This document shows positions 1-6,070 of a DNA stretch of 6,362 nt, piece after piece. The notes beneath the pieces are model-generated. The model was not told the origin of the DNA. It made no database searches and was given only the letters and a program-made list of their open reading frames with translations. This DNA comes from Syntrophomonadaceae bacterium. Its GTDB lineage: Bacteria; Bacillota; Dethiobacteria; DTU022. The stretch covers positions 1-6,362 of the forward strand of contig PWMM01000299.1 of NCBI GenBank assembly GCA_003558195.1. The letters run 5' to 3'. The translations under genes were made by a program, and so were the position numbers. How positions within the stretch are numbered: the stretch's first letter is position 1; every line of letters starts with the position of its first letter.

Positions 1-188
1 CCTAAAGGCCAGGAGGTATAGTATACCAGCCAGGGCCACTCAAGCCGACTTTTATTCGAGCTGAGCTAAAGCAAGCTTAATTTAGTTGTTTTATTTACTG
101 CAACTGTTTAAAAAAGTGAAGAGTTTGTTTAAATCGAAACAATGTTGTGCAGTGACTAACCAGTGAAAAGCAAAGGGGAGGTTCTATA
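1..188. other. Non-coding leader region at the left edge
   Basis: No coding region is supported here. The stretch is AT-rich from about base 60. It contains a perfect 13-bp dyad at 15-27, described separately, and a second short inverted repeat, TTGTTT at 125-130 and AAACAA at 137-142, separated by 6 nt. The second lies about 50 nt before the start of the small membrane-protein gene, where an operator could sit. A possible but poor promoter is TTGTTT at 86-91 with an A-rich -10 region near 109-114. I would not rely on it. Confidence 0.5.
15..27. promoter_or_regulatory. Operator-like perfect dyad
   Basis: GGTATA (15-20) and TATACC (22-27) form a perfect inverted repeat around a single central G. 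GGCC at 7-10 and GGCC at 34-37 could extend the pairing with unpaired bases between. Short tight dyads of this shape often bind dimeric repressors of the GntR or similar families, but no regulator is encoded in the window. It lies 162 nt before the small membrane-protein gene and may belong to something to the left of the window. Confidence 0.3.
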
Positions 189-449
189 ATGGATCTGGCT
201 ACTGTTATAGTTGTGGTTATTATAGCATTTATAGCGGGTTACTTTTTGCGTAGCAAAGGAAGTAGGCCGGTGCATCGCATTAAAAGAGGGTCTTTGAGGG
301 CAAAGGCGAAAAGCCAGCTCAAGCTGCCTCCTGATCAGGCAGATCAGGCTATAAACCGGCAAATTGATCGTTTGAAAGAAAAATACCCAAACCGCTCTGA
401 GGATTGGTATCTTGAGAAGATTATTTATGACTTTGAAAGGGATCGTTAA
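189..449 (+). CDS. Small single-pass membrane protein of unknown function
   Basis: I do not recognise this 86-residue protein. Residues 3-20 are strongly hydrophobic, rich in Val, Ile and Ala, and form one membrane segment or uncleaved signal anchor. Arg and Lys follow at once (R22, K24), so by the positive-inside rule the C-terminal part should lie in the cytoplasm. That part is hydrophilic and highly charged, with a basic stretch at about 27-42 and a likely helical, acid-base mixed tail from about 48 to 86. The ATG is well supported by a strong ribosome binding site, AGGGGAGG at 174-181, with 7 nt spacing. The gene stands alone on the plus strand, facing the minus-strand deacetylase-like gene. 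A membrane-tethered scaffold or regulator role is possible, but the sequence does not show one. Confidence 0.7.
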   Translation: MDLATVIVVVIIAFIAGYFLRSKGSRPVHRIKRGSLRAKAKSQLKLPPDQADQAINRQIDRLKEKYPNRSEDWYLEKIIYDFERDR

Positions 450-475
450 GAAAATTATTAAAAACCATTAACTTC

Positions 476-550
476 CAATAATATAGTGTTTCTAATTTAC
501 TGGCTTTTATACCAGCAGGTTTTACTAATATAGAAGCACTATTATTATTG
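476..550. repeat. Long imperfect palindrome (75 nt)
   Basis: The left arm, CAATAATATAGTGTTTCTA (476-494), pairs with the right arm, TAGAAGCACTATTATTATTG (531-550), with one single-base bulge and one G-T wobble. The interior contains a second small stem, CTGG (500-503) with CCAG (512-515). It begins 27 nt after the stop of the small membrane-protein gene. It could act as a bidirectional terminator or RNA-stabilising structure, but no run of T follows either arm. It could also be a short palindromic repeat element present elsewhere in the genome. Only the structure is certain. Confidence 0.6.
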
Positions 551-681
551 AATATTAAAGCTGCATCCTGGCCAGGGTAAGGTAGGAATTTTTATATAGA
601 GGGAAAGCACTGCTTATCTTATGCAAATAAAGTTTATGAAAGGAGTTTCCCTTGATAAAGATATACTGGCTCTTTTAAATT

Positions 682-698
682 AACAGCACACAGCTGTT
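682..698 (-). terminator. Possible weak terminator after the deacetylase-like gene
   Basis: AACAGC (682-687) and GCTGTT (693-698) form a 6-bp stem with a 5-nt loop. Read on the minus strand it lies about 32 nt past the stop codon of the deacetylase-like gene and is followed by an AT-rich tail (AATTTAAAA). The tail is not a clean U tract and the stem is short, so this is a weak candidate. Confidence 0.25.
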
Positions 699-729
699 TC
701 CAGCAATCCTGGGTTCATGAAATCTTGTC

Positions 730-1488
730 CTAATTATTAGCCTCTATTCCCTCTATAAAAGCCAAGATATTATAAGCAAGGGCCTGTGGGTTATAGCCTC
801 CTTCCAGTGCGGCAAAGAGGCGATTTTTCGTGTTATTTCTGGCAAATTCACTTAAAAAAGAGCCAATACGATGATAATCACTTTCACTTAACATTCCGCC
901 CCAGTCTTCAAGACCACGATCAAACCCGGCTGAAACAGCAACCAGGTCAGTTTTAATTTTACCCAAATCATTTTCCATGGCTTTTATGTAATTATCAGAG
1001 TTGCCCGTTCGAATATGCCAAAATGTCACGGCTTCGTTTGCCTGGAAAATGTTGGCGGTGCCATCACCGTAATGAAGATCAATATCTACAATCAGGGCAT
1101 TATTAATCAGTTCTCGTTCAAGTAAGCGCATGACAGCGATAGCTATATTATTGTAATAACAAAAACCCCAGCATGAGCCTGCAGAAGCATGGTGTCCGGG
1201 AGGGCGGCATAAAGCAAAGGCATCTTCTCCTTTTACAGCAGTTTCTGATGCATTGATGACCGATCCGGCTGCTAAAAGGGCCGTATGATGAAGCAAGTTG
1301 TCCTTGGCAATACTGTCCCAATGATTGTGGGAATGAACTGATAAAACATCTTCCTTTGTAGCTGGGTTCGGTGTGAGCACAGGGTACCTGGCTTCTAGAG
1401 CTTCTAAAGCAGGCTCCAGTCTACCAGGTTCTGCTGCCGGATCATAAGCGTAGTGTTCGAGAAAATCCGGATGAAAATAAATAATCAT
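730..1488 (-). CDS. Compact histone-deacetylase-family Zn amidohydrolase
   Basis: This is a member of the arginase/deacetylase fold family that includes AcuC, acetylpolyamine amidohydrolases and class II HDACs. These enzymes use a zinc ion to remove acetyl groups from lysines or polyamines. The catalytic set is intact: the His dyad in RPPGHHA (H99, H100), zinc ligands in DIDLHYGDGT (D137, H139) and AGFD (D190), and the catalytic Tyr in EGGYN (Y232). At 252 residues it is shorter than the usual 300-350. The stretch between T155 and D190 lacks the long Gly-rich loop segment common in bacterial homologues, and DWGGM replaces the usual DPLG-type motif. The ATG is supported by GGAGGT 8 nt upstream (complement of 1497-1502). 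The substrate cannot be read from the sequence; a polyamine, acetylated protein or small metabolite are all possible. Confidence 0.88.
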   Translation of the reverse strand: MIIYFHPDFLEHYAYDPAAEPGRLEPALEALEARYPVLTPNPATKEDVLSVHSHNHWDSIAKDNLLHHTALLAAGSVINASETAVKGEDAFALCRPPGHHASAGSCWGFCYYNNIAIAVMRLLERELINNALIVDIDLHYGDGTANIFQANEAVTFWHIRTGNSDNYIKAMENDLGKIKTDLVAVSAGFDRGLEDWGGMLSESDYHRIGSFLSEFARNNTKNRLFAALEGGYNPQALAYNILAFIEGIEANN

Positions 1489-1517
1489 ATTTTTAGACCT
1501 CCAAACTATGGCAACAG

Positions 1518-1546
1518 TAGATAAAAAGGCTTCAGCATGGTTACAA
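1518..1546 (-). promoter_or_regulatory. Possible promoter of the deacetylase-like gene
   Basis: On the minus strand, TTGTAA (complement of 1541-1546) and TATCTA (complement of 1518-1523) are separated by 17 nt. Transcription would begin about 20-25 nt before the start codon, a sensible position just upstream of the ribosome binding site. The -35 matches the sigma-A consensus at 4 of 6 bases and the -10 at only 3 of 6, so the call rests mainly on spacing and position. Confidence 0.25.
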
Positions 1547-1638
1547 CTTTTTACATAGAGACTTAATAATCCTGCTTTGATCCAGTTAGCAGGCTAAATT
1601 AAAACAGTTTAAATGATAGCAGGGGATTTTACCGGAGT

Positions 1639-1675
1639 TTAAAAAACTTGATTAATCAAAAGTCCAGTTTTTTAA
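1639..1675. repeat. AT-rich nested inverted repeat between rRNA methyltransferase and deacetylase genes
   Basis: TTAAAAAACT (1639-1648) and AGTTTTTTAA (1666-1675) are perfect 10-bp arms. Between them, sharing one base with the left arm, is a 12-bp palindrome, TTGATTAATCAA (1648-1659). Read on the minus strand it lies about 65-100 nt past the methyltransferase stop codon and ends in a run of six T, so it could be a weak terminator for that gene. It also sits 150-190 nt upstream of the deacetylase-like gene, where an operator is possible. The stem has almost no G-C pairs, which counts against a strong terminator. Confidence 0.4.
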
Positions 1676-1740
1676 TTAATAGTAAATGTTAGGTGGCAAT
1701 AGTTAAGAACCAATTGCAAGGCTCGAATAGCAATTAAATT

Positions 1741-2880
1741 CTACTTGCGCCTGGGAGGACGGGGTCCGTAGTACTGGTAGTAATGAACTTTAATATTGCC
1801 ATGATAAAGCTTGCGCCTTTTGGACGCTTTTTTGTTGAAAAGCGATTCGAATTGTTCATGGGCGGTGAGAATATAAAATGACCAGGTGTCAAGTGTTTTA
1901 AAAAGTTTTCCCATTTCTTTGTAGAGCTTTTCAACATCTTTTAACTCACTCAACCTTTCTCCATAAGGGGGGTTACAAATGATCTTACCGTATTTCTTTT
2001 TAGAGCTTAGCTCGGACAAGGGTCTGGTTTGAAAATGAATGAGCTGATCGACTCCGGCTCTGGCAGCGTTTTTCCGAGCGATATTTATAGCTTTATCATT
2101 GCTATCCGTTCCGGTAAGGTCAAGTTCCTGGCTGTAATCCGCTAACTCATGCGTTTCTCTGCGAGCTTCATGCCATAATTCCCTCGGGATATAGGGCCAT
2201 GCTTCAGATGCATATGATCTTTCCATACCAGGAGCAATATTTTGTCCGATTAGAGCTGCTTCTATGAGAATGGTGCCTGAGCCGCAGAAAGGATCAATCA
2301 AGCTGATTTCCGGTTTCCAGCGGGCAATTAAGACCAGGGCTGAAGCCAAGGTCTCTCTGAGTGGTGCTTCATTACCGGCAATCCTGTAGCCTCGCTTGTG
2401 AAGACCCGGCCCGCTGGTATCGATGGTTAAGGTAGCCAGGTCTTTTAGCATCGATACCTCGATGCGGTAAAGCGGGCCGTTTTCTTCAAACCATTCAGTG
2501 CGATATCTTTTTTTCATGCTTTCAACTACAGCTTTTTTGACTATAGCCTGGCAATCGGAAATACTGAATAAGGTGGATTGGACTGATTTGCCATCTACCG
2601 GGAATGCTGCATTCCGGGGCAGGATATCGGGCCAGGGTAAAGCTTTAGTATTTTCAAAAAGCTGGTCGAAAGTTACCGCTTTAAATTCGCCGACTTTGAG
2701 GCGGATCCGATCAGCGGTGCGCAGCCATAGATTAGCCCGGCAAATGGCGGCTTCATCAGCTTTAAACAGCACCCTGCCATTTTCTGTTTTAACATCTTTG
2801 TATCCGATAGACTTGATTTCTTCAGCTACGATACCCTCAAGCCCGAAGGTGGATGTGGCTATAAGCTCTAGCTTTGACAA
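1741..2880 (-). CDS. ypsC: THUMP-domain class I SAM-dependent rRNA methyltransferase (YpsC/RlmL type)
   Basis: The protein is predicted to methylate a guanine N2 of 23S rRNA in the cytoplasm, by analogy with the RlmL half of E. coli RlmKL (m2G2445). It has an N-terminal ferredoxin-like/THUMP region (about 5-155, with the typical opening LIATSTFGLEGIV) that binds RNA. A Rossmann methyltransferase domain follows, with the SAM-binding motif DPFCGSGTILIEAA (196-209), an acidic motif GTDSN (257-261) and the catalytic NPPYGER (303-309). The C-terminus is basic (PRPPRRK). Its 379 residues match the stand-alone Firmicutes form. The start codon is TTG: an in-frame TGA lies two codons upstream, GAGG sits 8 nt before the TTG, and the N-terminus fits the family. 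Nearby ATG at 2886-2884 is out of frame. The exact modified base is inferred from the family. Confidence 0.92.
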   Translation of the reverse strand: MSKLELIATSTFGLEGIVAEEIKSIGYKDVKTENGRVLFKADEAAICRANLWLRTADRIRLKVGEFKAVTFDQLFENTKALPWPDILPRNAAFPVDGKSVQSTLFSISDCQAIVKKAVVESMKKRYRTEWFEENGPLYRIEVSMLKDLATLTIDTSGPGLHKRGYRIAGNEAPLRETLASALVLIARWKPEISLIDPFCGSGTILIEAALIGQNIAPGMERSYASEAWPYIPRELWHEARRETHELADYSQELDLTGTDSNDKAINIARKNAARAGVDQLIHFQTRPLSELSSKKKYGKIICNPPYGERLSELKDVEKLYKEMGKLFKTLDTWSFYILTAHEQFESLFNKKASKRRKLYHGNIKVHYYQYYGPRPPRRK

Positions 2881-3130
2881 AGCTCATTCCTCACTTTTAC
2901 CGTTTGGCTGTTTTTTATTAAGCATAAATAGCGTAAAGATTATTTATGTCCACGAAAAACTGGTTAGATTGTCGTTTCATCAAATGTTATCATATAAACA
3001 GTAAAGCTTCCAATCAATTTGTGCTAAAATAAAGTATAAGATTTATAAACCCACTAAAACTTCAACCTGTTTTAAGTAAATCTGGTAAAGTTGTCTCGAA
3101 ATCCAGGGTGCATGCAATTTGTGATGATAC

Positions 3131-3160
3131 TTGTCAGCCAACAAAGTGGGGTTTTAAAAT
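3131..3160 (+). promoter_or_regulatory. Candidate sigma-A promoter for the three-gene cluster
   Basis: TTGTCA (3131-3136, 5 of 6 to consensus) is followed after 18 nt by TAAAAT (3155-3160, 5 of 6 to consensus). Transcription would start near 3167 and give a leader of about 190 nt before the hydroxyproline-enzyme gene. That leader is long enough to carry control elements such as the AGGTGAGC repeat. The call is from sequence match alone. Confidence 0.4.
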
Positions 3161-3189
3161 TGTTTTTAAATTCCAGGATTATAACTGTC

Positions 3190-3210
3190 AGGTGAGCACA
3201 GTAGGTGAGC
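3190..3210 (+). repeat. Tandem direct repeat AGGTGAGC
   Basis: The 8-mer AGGTGAGC occurs at 3190-3197 and again at 3203-3210, a 13-nt period. It lies just downstream of the candidate promoter at 3131-3160, inside the predicted leader. It could bind a regulator or be chance. Neither copy acts as a ribosome binding site for a visible ORF. Confidence 0.35.
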
Positions 3211-3360
3211 TTAAGTTTAAAGAATCTTTGGGCGAAAATCATGAGATAGGACTAAATTAATAAATGCCCGGGTTGGATGTGAACAGAGAATCCATGCAGG
3301 CTTTTAAACAATAACCAGGTTAGGTCCGTGCAGAAATAATTAGAAAGGTGTGTGAAATAC

Positions 3361-4383
3361 ATGGAATGGGACATTCCTCAAAACTGGACCAGGATTACAG
3401 CTATCGATGCCCATACAGCAGGAGAACCTTTGCGTATATTTACAAAAGGGTATCCTGAACTTAAGGGAGAAACTATTCTGGCGAAACGCAGTTATGCTCT
3501 AAAGTATTTAGATCACCTGCGCACTGCTACTATGTGGGAACCACGCGGTCATGCTGACATGTATGGTTGTATAATTACTGAACCGGCTACGGCAGATGGA
3601 GATTTTGGGATCATTTTTTTGCATAACGAAGGATACAGCAGTATGTGTGGACACGGAATTATTGCTGTTACCAAGGTGGCTTTAGAAATTGGTTTGATTG
3701 ATATATCGGCTGATAAGAAACAGGTTAATATCGATACTCCGGCGGGCCGGGTTGTGGCATTTCCTAAATGGGAAAAAGGTCGTGTGATAGAGGTTTCTTT
3801 TCACAATGTAGCTTCTTTTGTTTATGCCTTTGATCAACATGTATTGGTTCCTGATCTCGGTGAAATCCATTATGATCTGGCTTACGGGGGCGCTTTTTAC
3901 GCCATTATTGATGCTAAGACGCTTGGCCTGGAACTAGAAGCAACTGATTTTCGACGTTTAATTGAACAGGGGGCTTGTATCAAGCAGGCTATAATGAATA
4001 AACAGGAAGTTATCCACCCTTTTGAAAAAGACCTTGGCTTTCTTTACGGGGTGATTTTTGTTGGAGAGCCAAAAGATCCTTCAAATCACAGCCGTAATGT
4101 TTGTGTCTTTGCTGACGGGGAAGTGGATCGAAGCCCCACCGGAACCGGAGTGAGCGCCAGGGCGGCGCTGCATTATGCCCGCGGTGAACTTGATTTAGGA
4201 AGGCCTTTCGTAGTAGAAAGTATACTGGGAACTTGTTTCACTGGTGAAATTGTTGAGCAGACAAAACTGGGACCTTACAATGCTGTTATACCGAAAATCA
4301 CTGGCTCTGCTCATATCTGTGGAAGTAATACTTTGCTCCTGGATCCGGAAGACCCCTTGCAGTACGGTTTTATTCTCCGTTGA
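3361..4383 (+). CDS. Proline-racemase-family protein, probable trans-3-hydroxy-L-proline dehydratase
   Basis: The protein has the full-length proline racemase fold, with the early motif DAHTAGEPLRI and the two active-site loops SSMCGHG and DRSPTGTG. In true proline racemases and 4-hydroxyproline epimerases both catalytic positions are Cys. Here the first is Cys (codon 3646-3648) and the second is Thr (codon 4138-4140). The Cys/Thr pair marks trans-3-hydroxy-L-proline dehydratases such as human L3HYPDH (EC 4.2.1.77), which yield delta-1-pyrroline-2-carboxylate. The product is normally reduced to proline by a separate enzyme not seen here. I prefer ATG 3361, 10 nt after AAAGGTG (3344-3350), over an in-frame GTG at 3352, which has only 1 nt of spacing; the GTG start would add three residues. 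It is first in a likely three-gene operon. Racemase activity is unlikely without the second Cys. Confidence 0.87.
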   Translation: MEWDIPQNWTRITAIDAHTAGEPLRIFTKGYPELKGETILAKRSYALKYLDHLRTATMWEPRGHADMYGCIITEPATADGDFGIIFLHNEGYSSMCGHGIIAVTKVALEIGLIDISADKKQVNIDTPAGRVVAFPKWEKGRVIEVSFHNVASFVYAFDQHVLVPDLGEIHYDLAYGGAFYAIIDAKTLGLELEATDFRRLIEQGACIKQAIMNKQEVIHPFEKDLGFLYGVIFVGEPKDPSNHSRNVCVFADGEVDRSPTGTGVSARAALHYARGELDLGRPFVVESILGTCFTGEIVEQTKLGPYNAVIPKITGSAHICGSNTLLLDPEDPLQYGFILR

Positions 4384-4447
4384 TTTATAACTGTTGAGCT
4401 TTTGCCATTATCCATGAGGTTATATTTTTAACAGGAGGCTTACTAAA

Positions 4448-5224
4448 ATGAATAATATGAAGCAGCAAATTGAAGATTTAATCGACCAGTTTATTGCTGA
4501 CTTTTCTAAAAGAGGTCAGACCAGGTGGGGCAAACCCCTCATTGGATATGCGAGGGCTGATGATCCATTATTCATCAGTTTAAAGGATTATATTTCTCCA
4601 ACCCATGCGCTGCCTCGTGATTTCCTGGACAGTGCTGAAACGGTCATTTGCTATTTTTTACCCTTTACGGAAGCAGTAATCAATAGTAATAAAACTGGGC
4701 GGTACAGCTCTAAGCTATGGGGCATAGCTTATATAGAAACAAACCGCTTGATCAATAAGATGAACGAATTCCTAAAAGATCGCTTAATCAGTTCAGGGTA
4801 TAAAGCAGCCTTTGTTCCTGCCACCCATAATTTTAATAAAGAGAAATTGATCAGCGATTGGTCACATCGCAGTGCAGCTTATATTGCAGGGCTGGGGACT
4901 TTTGGTTTAAATCATATGCTGATCACTGCAAATGGATGCTGTGGGCGGGTGGGCACTATTATTACCAGCCTAAAGGTAGAACCTACCCGCCGTTATGATA
5001 GAGAACTATGCCTTCATAAGATCAATGGCTCCTGCGGTCGTTGTGTGAAGAAATGCGTAAATAACGCCCTTGCTGTTGATGGCCTCGACAGGCATCGCTG
5101 CTATCAAATGCTTTTAGAAAACGGGGAGCGTTTAAGAGACCTTGGTGACCTGGCGGATGTATGTGGTAAATGCCTGGTCGAAGTTCCCTGTTCTACAGGA
5201 ATTCCCCTGGTAGAAGAAGGATAG
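4448..5224 (+). CDS. QueG/reductive-dehalogenase-like [4Fe-4S] double-cluster protein
   Basis: This 258-residue soluble protein resembles the core of epoxyqueuosine reductase (QueG) and the corrinoid reductive dehalogenases. An N-terminal region contains FLDSAETVICYFLPF (59-73), a central motif AAYIAGLGTFGLNHMLIT (143-160) is typical of the superfamily, and a Cys-rich C-terminus follows. Eight C-terminal cysteines (C188, C196, C199, C203, C218, C239, C242, C248) suffice for two [4Fe-4S] clusters. It is shorter than QueG (usually over 300 residues), and the QueG DTAPV-type active-site motif is replaced by a segment around 128-141 (NFNKEK, then DWSHR). Queuosine synthesis should therefore not be assumed, although automatic annotation may say so. 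There is no Tat signal, unlike respiratory dehalogenases. AGGAGG (4433-4438) sits 9 nt before the ATG. The substrate and any corrinoid cofactor are unknown. Confidence 0.8.
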   Translation: MNNMKQQIEDLIDQFIADFSKRGQTRWGKPLIGYARADDPLFISLKDYISPTHALPRDFLDSAETVICYFLPFTEAVINSNKTGRYSSKLWGIAYIETNRLINKMNEFLKDRLISSGYKAAFVPATHNFNKEKLISDWSHRSAAYIAGLGTFGLNHMLITANGCCGRVGTIITSLKVEPTRRYDRELCLHKINGSCGRCVKKCVNNALAVDGLDRHRCYQMLLENGERLRDLGDLADVCGKCLVEVPCSTGIPLVEEG

Positions 5225-5236
5225 AAGGGTGATTAA

Positions 5237-6013
5237 ATGGTTATTGACAAACCACTTTATATTAAAACCTTTACTGCCATTATTCTACTCGGGGCAACCT
5301 TAATAACCTTAGCTCTTTTAATGGCTGGCTGTGCAGGGGCTGGTTATAATGATAGAAATGAAGAAATGCAAAAAACAGCTGGAGAATGTAGCGGGGAGTT
5401 AGATACCGATCCTTTCTTTTGTAAAGATGATATTCAGGATGGTACAAAAAGCAATTCGGATATATTATCTAAAGAGCAGCTGGAACCGGTAAAGACAGAT
5501 ATTCAGTTGAGCCGGTGGAAACCGATGAAGTTGATCATTCCGGCAATCAATCTTGAGTATAAAGTTGCCAGCGACAGGCATAGTTATGATCCTGAATTAA
5601 CTGGTAATGAGCCATGGAAATTTTCATCAGAGGATTATAATAACTGGATTAGAGTTCTTATGAGCTTGCTAAATAAAGGTCCTGTGCATTACCAGTTTAG
5701 TGCTCTACCAGGCACGCAAGCTGGTAACGTGGTCATAGCCGGTCATAGCCCTTCACCATGGTATCACTTTTATGATCTTGACAGTTTGAGCAAGGGAGAT
5801 GAAATATTCCTCGAAACAGCTGGTTACCGTTTTGTTTACAGGGTGCAGGATCTTAAAATAGTGGATAAGTACGACTGGAGCCCGCTTTTTGAAACTGATT
5901 ATCCTGCTATAACTTTTCAGACCTGCCACCCTAAAGACTATGCAGGTTATGACCACCCCGAAAGGTTGATGGTTCGCGCCAGTTTAGATGAGGTTTACCT
6001 GCTCGCAGAATAA
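5237..6013 (+). CDS. Sortase-family cysteine transpeptidase with lipobox-like N-terminus
   Basis: Sortases join surface proteins to the cell wall or to each other, acting outside the membrane. Residues 12-31 form a hydrophobic segment after K5 and K10, ending in LLMAGC with C32. This fits a relaxed lipoprotein signal, though Met at -3 is not ideal, and an uncleaved anchor is the alternative. A polar linker (about 33-95) leads to the sortase barrel, which opens at MKLIIPAINLEYKV (97-110). The catalytic His is in NVVIAGHS (H170), the Cys in TFQTCHP (C230) and the Arg in ERLMVRA (R243). A segment of about 35 residues (111-145) between the first strand and LNKGPVHY is longer than usual. The gene starts 12 nt after the Fe-S protein stop, with a modest ribosome binding site (AAGGGTGA, 5225-5232). 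No LPXTG-type substrate is in the window, so class and substrate are open. Confidence 0.85.
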   Translation: MVIDKPLYIKTFTAIILLGATLITLALLMAGCAGAGYNDRNEEMQKTAGECSGELDTDPFFCKDDIQDGTKSNSDILSKEQLEPVKTDIQLSRWKPMKLIIPAINLEYKVASDRHSYDPELTGNEPWKFSSEDYNNWIRVLMSLLNKGPVHYQFSALPGTQAGNVVIAGHSPSPWYHFYDLDSLSKGDEIFLETAGYRFVYRVQDLKIVDKYDWSPLFETDYPAITFQTCHPKDYAGYDHPERLMVRASLDEVYLLAE

Positions 6014-6070
6014 CCGGGTAATGACACTCGAAGCCCCGTTTGTAATTTAAAGCAGGCTCTCTTTAAATCC

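Larger units (their letters stand above)
450..729. other. Convergent intergenic region with inverted repeats
   Basis: This 280-nt gap between two converging genes has no supported ORF. It holds the large palindrome at 476-550, a 10-bp palindrome CCTGGCCAGG at 567-576, a loose pairing of AGGGAAA (600-606) with TTTCCCT (646-652) across 39 nt, and a small hairpin at 682-698. A run resembling a ribosome binding site near 640-645 is followed only by an 8-codon TTG frame, which I do not call. Confidence 0.5.
2881..3360. other. Long divergent intergenic region
   Basis: This stretch separates the leftward methyltransferase gene from the rightward hydroxyproline-enzyme gene and must hold promoters for both. 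No convincing ORF is seen. A candidate minus-strand promoter for the methyltransferase is TGGACA (complement of 2947-2952) with an AT-rich -10 near 2924-2930; the -10 is poor. The better plus-strand candidate is listed separately. Other structure includes TGCATGCA at 3109-3116, a direct repeat AGGTGAGC at 3190-3197 and 3203-3210, and a weak stem TGGAT (3274-3278) with ATCCA (3290-3294). No riboswitch that I recognise is present. Confidence 0.5.

Noticed and set aside
156..362. Minus-strand open frame opposite the small membrane-protein gene
   Set aside because: The plus-strand frame has a strong ribosome binding site and a coherent membrane segment. The antisense product has neither.
1571..1593. 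Stem CCTGC / GCAGG as a riboswitch or terminator
   Set aside because: Only 5 bp with a 13-nt loop and no T tract or other supporting structure.
2498..3004. 168-codon plus-strand open frame
   Set aside because: It lies largely antisense to the well-supported methyltransferase gene, has no family-like motifs, and shows no good ribosome binding site. It is a shadow frame.
3361..4383. Calling the gene a proline racemase or 4-hydroxyproline epimerase
   Set aside because: The second catalytic Cys is Thr (DRSPTGTG), which fits a dehydratase and not the two-base racemase mechanism.
4448..5224. Calling the gene queG (epoxyqueuosine reductase)
   Set aside because: The length and the missing DTAPV-type active-site motif argue against it, and no queuosine genes are nearby.
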